A stretch of DNA of 64,000 nt from Sipunculus nudus (taxonomy: Eukaryota > Annelida > Sipuncula > Golfingiida > Sipunculidae), in contig CM049314.1 in NCBI GenBank assembly GCA_026874595.1, forward strand, positions 11,214,729-11,278,728. The letters are read 5' to 3'. Positions 45,651 to 58,644 of this stretch are shown here, one piece after another (the stretch's first letter is position 1; every line of letters starts with the position of its first letter). The notes under the pieces are model-generated. The model ran no database searches. It worked only from the letters and a program-made list of their open reading frames with translations, and had not been told where the DNA came from. Made by a program: the position numbers and the translations under genes.

Positions 45651-47595
45651 AGCAACTGCAGTATTATTAATATATCATCTGCATAGCAACAATGAAAGTG
45701 AATTAAGACCACTCGAGCAGTCATGCAATACTATTCTAGGCATCATCTAACGACACGTTCATACACACAACTACACTTTAGCAATATCATCATCATTTAA
45801 GCCCCAATTAATGTAGCCGGCAGGTGCTTTCTTATGCGTAAGGGAGTTGTTACATTATGGTGAACGCATGGATGATTTAGGAAACAAGCGATGGAGGTCG
45901 CCAATACACCCGACAATGCGGTGAGCAGGCATACCGAGCATTCACTCTCAGCCCGGCACGACATGGCACACGCTCCGAAAAGTCTTAAAAAATTAAATAC
46001 TTCACAAAATAAAACATGGTCACGAGCTGATCATCACGACCGCCGGTGCCGGTCGTCTGCCTGGCACGTTTCTGTGATAAAGATCTTTCAAAATAAAGAA
46101 GTAACTAATGATGTGTTAGCATAAAGATGAGATAGCGGTTTTTCAGGGGAAGTGTGCTAGTGAGATCACTATAACCACGTGCCTATGTCTATACTTACAT
46201 CCAGGAATTCATGCGCATGTCAGTTTTCCACACATCAACAGCTCTGGGCTAATAGCGTCCCCTGTCGAGAACATTTAGATTCTTCCGCCTTCTGGCCTCC
46301 TGAATTAAATGTGTGCAAGTTTAAGTAATGTTCTTGGGCTTTTTTGTTAATCTACAAATGTTTTAAAAAAAGTTATAAAAAATTTTAAAACCTAAAATTA
46401 ATAAGCAGGTTATCAGCCATATATATAAAATAAATATGTTAAATATATTATAGTGTGTATGAATGTCTGGGGATGTGTAGGGATGTGTTTGTTTAGGTAG
46501 GTCTGTCTGAATATGCATTTACAAGATTCATGAAGGCCGAAAATGATTTGGTATAAGCATGTACCAATGCTAAATCTGATATACAAATGGAAGGAAATTC
46601 GCCAAATCAAAATTAATCCTTTTTGAAGAAGACCATTTAGGGTGCGATATAAACCGCTGTGCTGAATGTACATGATTGCGGTCTAAGTATGGATTCACTG
46701 GCGAGATTGGCAGCGTTCATGAGATTTCCTAGGTCCCGTCAGTATTAATCGGCCTACACTTTTTTTATTTCTCGCCTTATCCATAGAATATTACCTGCGA
46801 AAACAATGGCAGTCTTCTCGTGCATGGTCTGGCCTTTCAGAACACACGTGCTTCAATTAGAACAGTTATTTATGACGATACAGCTTTGGGAATATATGTA
46901 TGTGATGGGGAATTCAAATGCAGGGAAATTTTTAATTTCCAGAAATGAATCTTTGGCAACTTACATTGTGAAATTCAACTAAGTGGAGTTAATTTCTAAT
47001 AGGGGAAATGCCAGTTTTTAAATTGATCTAGGAGAATTTTAAATCCCCAAGTAAAAAGTTTAAAAGTATATCTTCCCTCTTTAAAGGGCATAAATAGCAT
47101 CTTGCAATAGTTTGATACATCACTATAAAATAATCTATATTAGTTATACTCCCATCTAATAAATTTGTAGATAAACAATTAAGGTAAAACTCAGCAAATT
47201 GTAAAATGTTTAATTATGTTCAACCAAATGAATAACTTGTATTCTCACTTGTATTATATAATGAATATATTCTAAACGATTATTCACGTACACTAAATTT
47301 TGGAAACTTGACAAAGAACAGCGCACAGATAAGGCTTATGTCTAAAGCAAAAAAACACGTATCACACTCATCACGTATCTAAACAATAGTCTAAATAGTT
47401 AAATGATTTACGCAGGTATTACTTTGATATATTTTATCATGCTGTGGTAACTGTTAAAAAAATGTACGATAAAACTTCGAAGACACGAAAAACTATTGCC
47501 TTCAAACAACAGGCTTTTATCCAAGGGAAAATTTCTTTTTTCACACCCTGTTCATCCCAAAATAATTCAGTCCAGCTGTTTAAACTGTTTAAATG
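45651..47595. other. Upstream region of the receptor gene
   Basis: No gene is visible. It should contain the receptor promoter and any 5' UTR exon; no motif can be singled out with confidence. AT content rises strongly after 46300. Confidence 0.3.
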
Positions 47596-47596
47596 T

Positions 47597-47890
47597 GGAG
47601 CGTGGTGGCTTAAAGGATAGGGCGCTGGACTTGTGACCGAAAGGTTGTGGGTTCGCGTCCCGTTCTGACCGCCGTCTGCGCTAAGACTCTTAGGCAAAGT
47701 CTTTACCGCACGGGTGTGCTCTCTCGACCCAGGAGTGAATGAGTACTGGTCATTGGAGGAAGGTAAACCTAGAACGAATAACCTTCAAGCGCCTGATATG
47801 GCTGCTTGGGTTGTATGCTCCCCTGGGAGCCGAGAAAAGCTACAAGAAAGAACAAACCCGAAAGACCAGGAAGGCAAAGTGTAAAGTCGG
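47597..47890 (+). mobile_element. tRNA-derived SINE, nearly complete
   Basis: The A box TGGCTTAAAGG (from 47606) and B box GGTTCGCGTCC (47650-47660) have correct spacing in a tRNA-like head. A conserved-looking core follows (actggtcattggaggaaggtaaacct) and then a tail with agaccaggaaggcaaag. Confidence 0.65.
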
Positions 47891-47999
47891 ATGAGACTGA
47901 CATCGTCGGTGATACCAGACTATAAACCCTACTTTTTAACATAGTTTTGGTGTTTATTACTTCTGGTAGGACACGTCGTATCACACTAAATGACATAAG

Positions 48000-49430
48000 T
48001 TCCACCCAGTATTTGCTCTTGCCGCTTGGACAAGGGTGACTTTTTCATGGTTTGATGGAGCAGCTTTCTCAAGAGATGGGAAATGCACATTTCTCATGTC
48101 AACAATGTCTTCACTGGTGAATGAAGATTTGATTATGCCTGCAGTTGAATATACCTTGTATGTTGTTTTATTATGATCCTGCTCTTTAGAGTCCGGTACC
48201 TTGCAGTGAAATGCCCTTCGATCTTTGTTAGTGCTGTCAAAAGGGTGTACCTGTTTTTCTTACTATATCTCCTTAACTGTATTTTTTTTTCAGGCTGCTG
48301 CATCTTTTTCATACTTCTCCTGTTATGGTGTGTGCTACAATATGTTTTCCATGACAAAAATTCAATACCGTGCATTGCGGAAATGATTAGAATTTTGTTT
48401 TCCTTATGACTTTTTATCCGTGCAGTAGCAACACATTTTTCCCGCTATTGAAGCACTTTATGTACTTGAGAACGCCCACCAACATGTTTCACATGTGCAT
48501 ATGGGAGCCCTTAGATACTGAAGCTGTCTCTGAGGTTGTCACGTTAGTTGTCTTCTGAATGTCCTGTGCTGGACCATGTGCCCTTTAGGAGCTGTCCCAA
48601 AGCCAAAGTTGATACGTTTTCTGGGATATCCTTGTCCTGTGTCGGAGAATATGCGTGTGACGAGATATATAGAACCAAAGCTTGGACATCTTCCAGAGTA
48701 CTCTTTATGAGTGGTGTAGTGCGGATTTCAATATGGTCCTCATCTGTCTGGTCCCATGCTGCACGTATAGCAATTTTACTCTGAGCAATTCGACCTAAGA
48801 TTTTTATAAGAGGTAGGGTCAGTCCATTTCCTCAGCTGTCACCATTTCTCTCAATTATTTTTCCCAGATAAGTATACCCATCCTTGGGTCTGAAATGTTG
48901 TTGACACATGTGGAACATAACGGTGCCTGGCTAAGAACTGGTTATTGGTTCATCTCAGCAGCAACATATTCCTTCTCATTATCAGATTGCATAATCAGAG
49001 AGGCCCAAAACAGACAGCAAACTTCAGTTAGTTTCTCTGCAACTTCAGTAGCTTGTTTAGATTTCAAGGGAAAGGCCAGAATAAATTAGTAAAGTGATCA
49101 CATTTATAAATTCTCTATCATGATGGTTGTTGATATGTGTTAGATCGACCTGGACACGAGTCAAGTGTCCCGGGGAGATGATCGGTCGGCCTGATGGTTG
49201 ATTGACTACAGGTTTTTGTACGGAGCGAGTGCAACAAGTCTTCAGAAAGATGCTGATTGCATCAAGTTTGATTAGGACCAGTTTGAACGAAATTCATTTC
49301 AACTCTTCTCGCGGCCATAATGCCCTTGCTCGTTCATTGCAGCAACTGATTGTGTCTCTTCTCGCGGCCATAAGAGAGAGTAAAATTAATCTTTCTGTTC
49401 AAATCTGATTTTTGTCCATTTAATAACTGG
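48000..49430 (-). pseudogene. DDE integrase-type transposase remnant (Ginger-like or retroelement integrase)
   Basis: The minus strand from 49260 reads FLKTCC, then RVQVDLTHINNHHDREF, an integrase core with its first Asp. Near 48990 it reads MQSDNEKEYVAAEMNQ, the second-Asp SDN motif. Further coding pieces follow, KIAIRAAWDQTDEDHIEI (about 48780) and SSFTSEDIVDMRN (about 48110), in shifting frames with stops. Without polymerase motifs nearby, a Ginger-type DNA transposon or a KRBA2-like domesticated integrase relative is more likely than a retroelement. Confidence 0.55.
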
Positions 49431-49554
49431 CAAATTAGAGTAATTCTGTCATGTTAATAATATTAAAATCTGAGTAATAATAATTATAATAATGATAATT
49501 ATGTAAACTTATTTATTTAACATGGATTGTACAAATATCTATTTTAAATAATCA

Positions 49555-49740
49555 CGGCACTCTAGATGGGTCAGGTGATAGCGTTCGATAGTCTATATTG
49601 GTGGGGAAAGCGGAGAATTCGATGAAAAACCAATGGCCTTCGACGGGCAACCACAACCACTGTCATAGCCACAACCGGGATCGAACCCGGACCGCCGGCT
49701 GAGAGCGCTAAGCGTTTCCCCCGGACCGATTGCCAAATTG
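49555..49740 (-). mobile_element. tRNA-derived SINE, reverse
   Basis: On the minus strand the B box GGTTCGATCCC (49687-49677) lies in the stem CCGGGTTCGATCCCGG. The tail shares motifs with the SINE at 42795-43000. Confidence 0.55.
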
Positions 49741-50082
49741 TCTGATATTAAAAATGTTTAAATATGCCGGTATAATGAGGAACCGTGTTGCGTATTATAT
49801 TTTTCTTTTTTTTGCCATTTCAAGGATAACCAGAGTGAATATACATGTATTAATAAAATGGAAGCATTTTGCTTTTAGAACATTGACTTTCACACCTGGA
49901 GGAATTAAAATTCTCTCAGGGCAACTTACAATTGTCATTTCTCCAGCTAGAAGTTTAATTCCTCACAGAAGAACTTCAAATTGGAGCTTCCCCTTTGGGA
50001 ATTTTAAATTTTGAGTTTCCACCAGATGAGCATATATTCGTTTTGGCTATATTTACTCCCCTTGTCCTAGGCACTTGCGTTG

Positions 50083-50222
50083 ATACTTGCCGTGGGTAAT
50101 CGCCGTGGGCACTCGCCGTGGATACTCGCCGTGGGTACTCGCCTTGAATATTCGCCGTGGGTACTCGTCGTGGATACTCGCCTTGGATACTCCCCGTGGG
50201 TACTCGCCTTGGGTACTCGCCT
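50083..50222 (+). repeat. 13-bp minisatellite
   Basis: About ten imperfect copies of tactcgccgtggg, with variants gcctt for gccgt and gatac for gggtac. They lie in otherwise plain AT-rich DNA 5' of the TIR element. Confidence 0.75.
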
Positions 50223-50958
50223 TTTATGATTACTAGTATATGATTTTGAGTAACTTAAGCAAAAGTCGCTCGGATGTCGCCAGTATGTGTTTACTTAATA
50301 TAAAATCACATTTTGTTCCTTTTCATTTTTATGTTCCGGTTTTATCAAATCGACAAATCCTAACAGAAATACACTGAACCATCCTGTATTGGAAACCGAT
50401 GCAGAGTTCTCTCTATATTTCTGTTTGAATCCCGACTTAAATTCTAATGTTGTCAGTAAAAGAGGGCAAATCATTCACATAGATCTCATAGTATGTTCAC
50501 CAACCAACCAGGATCACATCGCGCGAGACAGTTTAATTACATTAGTTTTTTCCACGCAGTATATCATCTTGTATCTGGCGAATTGCCAAATTTGTACAGG
50601 TACCCACTGTTGCATCAGAATATAAGATTCCCATTCTGTTTATCTCCATGGCTTGATGTCCACATGAAAAAAAGGCAGGATAGAGGAGGAATTCATGATT
50701 TAAAAATACTTTAAAAGCAATATTAAAGCACTAATCTAACAAAGTATATGTTTTGTATCATTATATATCATTATATATAAGTAGGAAGCTCATTCCAATT
50801 TTCTCATTCCCTGTCGGATATTGCGGCCCTCATGTCACACAGCGACATCTGCTGGATACCGGAATGATTATTCTATAATAATTATGCAGGTTGATACAAA
50901 CCCATGCTCCACCGGCCACATTCATCTGGTAAACTCAACTTTTAGGATATAGTGTTGT

Positions 50959-51088
50959 AATTTCGTGTATTTTGTTGGTAAAAGCAAAAACTCCCTTGAT
51001 CTTGAAAGAAGGTATCATAAGCTTCAAGAATAATTAGGGTGGCATTTTTTCTTAACATTCTAAGGGTATGAAATCAAAGATGGCGTCC
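50959..51088 (+). repeat. Left TIR of copy B
   Basis: It starts around aatttcgtgtattttg and ends at agatggcgtcc. It pairs with 58645-58773 in inverse orientation. Confidence 0.7.
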
Positions 51089-51523
51089 AAAATGGCAGCC
51101 GCACACGAATAATGCGATATCTTCGCAAGTACATATGATAAAATTACAAGTAAGGTGTCCAAATATATGTTTTTCAGACAAGGAAACTAATGGAATCATC
51201 AAATTAAGATTATATGCATGATCTACCTGCCAAATTATAAGATGACCTCATAAATGATCGCCAAACACCCATAATTGTTGGCTATACCTTTGGAAACATT
51301 ACTGAGTCAATACGATGTTGTAATTATGAAACCAAATATCAATTGAAATCATGTATTTATCTCAAAGAATACATAATTAGTAAGTCAACAAACATATTCA
51401 AATAAAATGAATCAATCTAATTACTGTTCAATCTTGTTAAAGTCATTTACGAAAATACAGTAAGTCGTACTGAATAAATGCATGTCTTTTAAGTAGTAGT
51501 TTTTACCAAGGACATCAGTTGAG

Positions 51524-54500
51524 TTAATTGAATTCATGAATGTCATAGAAGATAACACCTCCATCTTCACAGTCCTCATCTATCCCTGGCTGAATAACTT
51601 TGTTGTTGCAACTGAAAAGCCAGCATCCGCAAACTTCCGTACATGGGGTATTGTTCCTGCGACAGCTGCATCTTCCTTCGCATCCATGTTTGCACCCACA
51701 CTTTATGAGGTGCAATACTGCTTCAGGAGCTGGTGGATTCAAACAGCGAACAGGAGAGAAGTTACTTGAACCTGCATCAAATGTCCAACCAAATGCAACT
51801 GGTCCTGGGAGACGTGGGTGATTCTCAGTAGCCTTTCTCCAAATCATGGATACGTAGTGTGCCCGTCGAATGTGTAAGTCCAGCGAACCAGGTGGGAGGT
51901 TTTCTGCTTCAGCTGCACAATTGAAGTAGAGGAACCAACGGAGCTCATTTACTTTTGTGTAGATTTTGGATCGATACAAAATACAGACAAAGCGTTCTAA
52001 CTGAGAGCATCCATCAGTGGGGAGATCGTTGTCACTCCAGAGCATTGCTAGTGCATCCAGGATCTCATCATCACAGGACATAAATGCTTTGAGGCATGAG
52101 TCTTTGGTTCTGCCAGCAAATTTCCCTGACATATCGGAACCTGTCAGAGCATGAAAACCCAACAGTGCAGAAGCACGCTTTGGTCCCTAGTTGTTGTATA
52201 TGCTCTGCACAGAGGTGTTCCTCTTCAGCCTGCCATTTCCTGTGAGAAAGGTTGCACATATTGGTCAGCTTGGAAACATGTAGACAAGCAACAACAAGAC
52301 GTCCGTGTCTGGCGAACTGACAACAAGCTCTGCATCATTGGGAACATTAAGAGCGTGCAGTACAAGCAAAGTGTCTGCTTCTTCTTGGCTGTGAGTGAGG
52401 AGTGAACATGGAATATCAACATTGCCCTTGGTTTGTGTTCCTGATGTCACCATTAGTTTTTTCAATCTGTTGTTGGGGCTCTTGCTGTGACGTACAATCT
52501 TGTCAGCCAAATACTCTCTCAGTTCTCCTTTGGTCCGGATATCTGAGAGAAAGTCCTTCAGGGAAATATTCTGGATTAAAGTGGTGTCTTTCACGTGGTA
52601 ATATGTTGACTTTCTCTTGTTCCTCTTTGTCCTCAACTGTTCCTTAAGTGATGTTCTTATGTACCGGTCGAAGACCAATCTGATCTGACCTCATCATACT
52701 GTGCTGCCATGTTACAGATTATCTGCAGAAAGGCATCTGCAAAGTTTTGGCATGTTTTATTATGCCCCCGCCACAAAGTGGCCGGGGCATATAGTTTTAC
52801 CCATGTCCGTCATTCCGTCCTTCCGTCCTTCCGAAATCAAACAGTTGTACGGACTTTTTTTCGCAATGCCTGCAGATATTGGCCTGATTTTTGGTGTGTG
52901 GGCAGATATAGACCAGTTACAGATCTAGTTCGCGTTTCGTCCCGGTTGACCTACTTTTGACCGTTTTACGACTCCTAAACTTAGAAAATTTCATGAAAAA
53001 TAGAAATATTCATGACAGATACACATGTACGGACTTTTTTTTCGCAATGCCTGCAGATATTGGCCTGATTTTTGGTGTGTGAGCAGATATAGACCAGTTA
53101 CAGATCGAGTTCGCGTTTCGTCCCGGTTGACCTACTTTTGACCGTTTTACGGCTCCTAAACTTAGAAATGTTCATGAAAAATATGAAATTTCATGACAAA
53201 TACACATGTACAGACTTTTTTTTCGCAGTGCCTGCAGATGTTGGCCTGATTTTTTGTGTGTGGACAGATATAGACCAGTTACAGATCTAGTTCGCGTTCT
53301 GTCCCGGTTGACCTACTTTTGACCGTTTTAAGGCTCCTAAACTTAGAAATTTTCACGAAAAATAGAAATATTCATGACAGATACACATGTACGGACTTTT
53401 TTTTCGCAATGCCTGCAGATATTGGCCTGGTTTTTGGTGTGTGGGCAGATATAGACCAGTTACAGATCGAGTTCACGTTTCGTCCCAGTTGACCTACTTT
53501 TGACCGTTTTACGGCTCCTAAACTTAGAAAATTTCATGAAAAATAGAAATATTCATGACAGATACACATGTACAGACTTTTTTTCGCAATGCCTGCAGAT
53601 ATTGGCCTAATTTTTGGTGTGTGGGCAGATATAGACCAGTAACAGATCGAGTTCGCGTTTCGTCCCGGTTGACCTACTTTTGACAGTTTTAAGGCTCCTG
53701 AACATAGAAAATTTCATGAAAAATATGAAATTTCATGACAAATACACATGTACGGACCTTTTTTGGCAATGCCTGCAGATATTGGCCTGATTTTTGGTGT
53801 GGGCAGATATTGACCAGCTACAGATGGAGTTCGTATTTCGTCCCGGTTGACCTACTTTTGACCGTTTTACGGCTCCTGAACATAGAAAATTTCATGTAAA
53901 ATATATATTTTCATGACAAATACACTTGTACAGACTTTTCTTCACAATACCTGCAGATATTGGCCTGATTTTTGGTGTGTGGGCAGATAATGACCAGTTA
54001 CAGATCAAGTTCACGTTTTGTCCCAGTTGACCTTTTTTTGACCGTTTGACGGTGCTCTAACATAGAAAATTTCATAAAAAGGTGCACATGTATGGACTTT
54101 TTTTTGCAGTGCCTGCAGATTCAGGCCTGATTTTTGGTGTGTGGGCAGATAATGACCAGTTACAGATCGAGTTCTTGTTTCGTCTCAGTTGACGTACTTT
54201 TGACCATTTGACTGCTCCTGAACAGAGAAAGTTTCATGAAAAATATAAATTTTCATAAAAAATGCATATGAACTGACTTTTTTGTACTGATAATGACAGT
54301 TACAGATCGAGTTTGCGTTTCATCCCGGTTGACCTACTTTTGATTGTTTTACGGCACCTAAACATAGAAAATTTCATGAAAGACAGAAATTTTTATGGAA
54401 AATGCACATGTATGGACTTTTTTTCACAATGCCTGCATATACTGGCATGATTTTTGGTGTGTTGCTTGATAATGACCCGTTACAGATCGAGTTTGCATTT

Positions 54501-57500
54501 TGCCCTTGTTGACCTACTTTTGACCATACGACACCTCCTGAACTTAATAATTTTTCAAAATTTTACAAATGTTTCTAATTTGCCCAAGGCGGGGGCATTC
54601 GTGTCGTTCCGACACATCTAGTTTGTTCTGTTTTGGTAACTGAATTAACTACAGCCATTTCATCAATGATGATCACTTTGTGTGATGATGATTCACCTGC
54701 TTGATCCACATGTGCATGTTCCACTGTTGTGTCTGCCACCTGTAAGGGTTCTTGCGTTGCTTGGTTATCAGATAGTTCACTTCCAGTTGCCCCGTTCCTG
54801 TCATCTTGGACCTGTTGTGTTGTATCCAGCATCTCAAGATGATGGAGTACTTAATCCTTATCATATGCCAGCAGGAGGGATCCATCTGAAGCAAACAGAG
54901 ATCGAAGCACCCCACCAAACTCATAAGTACCAATGCACTCCTTGAGGTCCAGCTCTGGTCGACTTCTGGAAATAACAATAAAGCGTTGCAAAAGTCCTCG
55001 TTCTTCCTTGATTTTGACCACCTTGTCTCCAATTCTAATTTCGGACATTGCATTAGCACTTTTGAAAGTTCTCAGTTTCTTTTTGGACATTTTGTCCCAC
55101 ACAGAGAGTTTTCCTTCTGTTAGGCGTTCATTGACAAAACTTTCAAACATCTGTTGTCCAATCTCATCACGCTGAATGATATCTTTGGTAGCAGTTTCAG
55201 TCATAACTGCTTTGGTGAGCAGGTTGTATACCTCATTCTCATCAGAGGATTAAAATGGGTTTCCGTGCTCATGAAATACTGTGGTGAGTTTGACTGCGTT
55301 TTGTGTTAATCGGGTGAGTTTTCCCCCGGTAAGCTCATGATGCTGTTCTCTTCTCTTTGTTGCCAGTGCAGTACTGTCTCTCAAATTCTTGTTGTACATT
55401 AGAAAGTTCAGGGGCGATGAGAAAGTATTTGTCCAGTGATTTTTCATTCTGCGTGATTCCAACAATGCCTCCAATAACCTTGAGTTCACGATTCTCTTGT
55501 TCAATCCCATGGTCCGGGCCTATTGATGTGAATCCAGCAACACCTTTTGTGACACAAAAATTCCCCTTCATGAACTCTGCCCAGATCTCAGGATGCTGCT
55601 GTTCTGTCTGTTGCATTGTGGAAATATACTGTGGTAGAAGGCGCGCATAGTTTAAATGATCATGGGCAAAGAAGTACTTCGTTAGTGATTCCAGACTCTG
55701 CATGTGTAGCAATAGGTCGCGTTGTCTGGTGGCTCGCACAAATTGGAGGATGGTCTCGAACTGCTTCATGTAGTTTCCGATGAAACGCTGAATTATGTTT
55801 TCAGTACCTTCAGATTGTTTGATCTTTCGGAAGATGTCCCTTGATTCGAACATTTCGATTGTTTTCGTAACGGCATCACTGAGATTATGTCTGCTTCCTG
55901 AGTCAGTATTGATGTCTTGCTGATACGCTTCTCCCAAAAGAGTGGACGTTTCCTTCAAGAAAGCTTTTTCATCAGGCTAAAGTTCCAGGAATTTTCGGAA
56001 GTACAAACTGTACAAAGCGAGCAAGGTAATTGTATGAGCTTCCAGTGCTCGATACATGTGTTTCCCGTTGAGTATTTGTGTTACTGTTGTAGGCGAGTAA
56101 AGTCCAGCTTCGACCCATGCCTGGTCAATACCACTGCCTTCCACATATTTTCCCAAGGCAGTCAGTGCCCAGAACACGATGTGCAGCTCACCAGGGCGAA
56201 ATAAAAACTGTTTCTGGATGTCCTCTCACTTCATCCACAACTTCATGGCCATGTCGTATAGCTGAAGATCAAGAATCACAACTGTGATAGCTTCTGGTCC
56301 CTTGGCATGAGTAGCGATATCACGTGCTCTCATCAGACCTGTGAACAGGGTATCATAACCTGTTGGTGGCAAGCGTATTAAAGGTGGTACTAAGGCAATG
56401 TTTGTCTTGAGGCCAGACGGAGACAATAGAGAGTTGAAGGCGCCCCATGTTCCTGAAGAAGTTGAACTTGGTTTTACTTCTACTTCACTTTCGTTGAAGT
56501 CCAAACAGCCAATAACCCATGCCATATCCTTCTCCTTATTTGGCTCTATGCTGGACTTGCAGGAATTCAGTGTGCAAACACACTTTTTGTTCGTTGGTAC
56601 TGGTTTGTCACATGATAAGATTTCACATGGAATAGCAGCCTCCAATGTTTGAGACCTTGATGACCGATCGATGTCAAGTGGTGTTCTTTGGGATTTGTCA
56701 GATTCACTCTGGTATACAGCAGTGGCAGTGCCATGGAGTGTATTCATGCCACAAGGTGTTGATTCAAGAAAATCTAGGTTGTCCAGCGCAAACCAAACAA
56801 ACATGTCATTCAACAACCAAGGTGGACGATAAACACCTTCCATGGATTTAATCTTCTCAAGAACAGTATTTGCGATGACAGTCTCTATCTCCATTAACTT
56901 TTTGTACGGAACGGTGAGGTCTAGTTGGCTTAGTTTCTCTACAAGGGACTTGGATCTGGTGTTTTTGTGCACATGTAGACCCAAGCCGACGCTAAGCGGA
57001 GTTTCAGTGTGGTGTTTGAAAGCGACATCTTCATGTTTAGTTTCATATGAGACCTGCCGATCAGTTTAGTATGCACACACAAAATGTTGTGCCAACACAG
57101 ATGCACTCTGGTTCAGAGATTTGGCCCTGATGGTCGTTTTAACTTGATGTAAACCTTAGGCAGCACACTTGCAGAAGAGTTGAAGCAAAGTAGGTGGTTC
57201 ATAATTATCAAATGTTCCTTCGAACTTCCACGGTGTTGCACTTGCCATGTCTCTTCTCAATATTTTAGCTGCTTTCAAAAGGATATTTACATCTTCTTTT
57301 AGGCTTTTTGTATATGTGGCCATAGCTCCAGCTAACAGGGTTTCTTTGGCTTTGGTAGAAAGCACTTGCTCAGGTTTGGTTTTGTCTGGAGGCCTGGTGA
57401 AGTGCACATCAGGGATGTTGTCCAGAATCAGTTGCTTTAAGTATGGTTTGTATCGTGGATTGTTGGGTAAGGCGAACCCATTGGTTTCTAGCAAACCAAG

Positions 57501-58303
57501 ATACGATTGTTCAATGTCGTTCATATTCAAAGCAGAACTGTTGGTTGGGTCATTGATTTCAGTTTCCACCATGTCAAGTATCTCCGGGTCAGACACTAAC
57601 CGAGAAAATTGATCTGTTGTTTCGGGAGTCTGTTAGCTTTTTCTATGTTTCGCTTTGCATGGCTTAAGCACAGAAGATGATATTTCATGTCCTCAGCAAC
57701 TGTTGTAAGGAGATCGGATGAGCCTACAACATTGCTCAATCTGACTTTCAGAAGTGCATTGTTTGTCTGTTGGCCAATGGCTTTGAGTTGAGCTCCCATA
57801 TTTTCAGTTGCAACATCGTGCAATTTGTCTGCTTTATCTTCCTGACAAATGACACACATTTCCTTGTCAAATGTCTGACTTCTGGTAGATCGCTGTGACG
57901 TGGAAGCACTTTCAGATGCAGCATCAGATTTAGGCGGCCGTCCTTTTGTCTTTTGTTTTACATAACTGGCACTGCCTGTCGCTTGACCTTTCTCGTATCT
58001 GATCCTAGCTCGTTCAATGCATGTTTTATGTGTGAGATCCTTATAACATGTCTTGTGGTAGGAAATACCATTCTGTAACAGTTCATCGGCAGACAAACCT
58101 TTAATGCGACACTTCAATGCAGAGAACTCTGTTTCCCCATATGAACATCGAACATTAGTGGTTGTAATTAGTTTCTCTACTGAAGGCAAAGAAGGATGAA
58201 GCACATAGTTTGTATAATCTGTTTGCTTGCTGCTCAACTGACAAATAAAGCATAGCGCGAAATCCATCCTTTTTGACTTCTTGTTAGATGCTGACTCTGC
58301 CAT
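51524..58303 (-). pseudogene. Transposase/FEN1-like nuclease gene, copy B
   Basis: The product starts at 58303 with a CFICQ-type Cys/His region. A DDE-like core follows: Asp in FALDNLDFLE (56783), Asp in VVILDLQLYD (56270) and Glu in WVEAGLYS (56111), with a conserved GxLH segment between the last two. Then comes a family block (HDHLNYARLLPQYI, FCVTKGVAGF), then the nuclease: VIIIDEMAVV (about 54.67 kb), FDRYIRTSLKEQ, EEADT (52381), SPDTDV (52309) and HALTGSDMSG (52135). These match, in order, the acidic residues and helix-turn-helix of FEN1/XPG. A CXC-like Cys-rich tail (about 51.6-51.7 kb) closes the frame at 51524. Lesions include stops near 57.07, 56.22, 55.98, 55.25 and 54.85 kb, frameshifts near 57.62 and 55.35 kb, and a Helitron-like insertion at 52762-54621. 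The domain labels are inferred from motifs. Confidence 0.65.
52762..54621 (+). mobile_element. Helitron-like element with 181-bp minisatellite splitting copy B
   Basis: The 5' hairpin GCCCCCGCCAC-aaa-GTGGCCGGGGC lies at about 52764. Then come about nine tandem copies of a 181-bp unit; tgcctgcagat recurs near 52867, 53048, 53229 and 53410. The 3' end is a perfect 6-bp hairpin GTGTCG-ttc-CGACAC (54601-54615), then AT and CTAG at 54618-54621 with T following. It interrupts the nuclease coding sequence just after the first PIN-type strand. It is the same family as 22499-24482 and better preserved. It has no genes of its own. Confidence 0.65.
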
Positions 58304-58644
58304 TTTGCTTAATTTGATGCCTTTAAGCTATGTTATCATGGGTTATAGTTGCTGTGGGTACTTGTAACCTGCAAAAAAGAAAAGAATATATTTGTATAAA
58401 CACCATAAAATTGACAAAAGGAACTTCAACCTAATGCGAACAATCACTGCCGATGACTGAATTCGAACATTAGGTTCCGGGCAGCCATATTAAAATGGCA
58501 GCCTTTGTCTGAAAGTGTACAAAATAAAAGATTAGTAGTCAGGTGAAAATTATTGTTACCATGGTCACCTTTATGTACAATTTTCCAAACAGTATATATG
58601 CTGAAATAAAATTTAGCTTCAAATTTATGCCTTTTTGCTATTGT

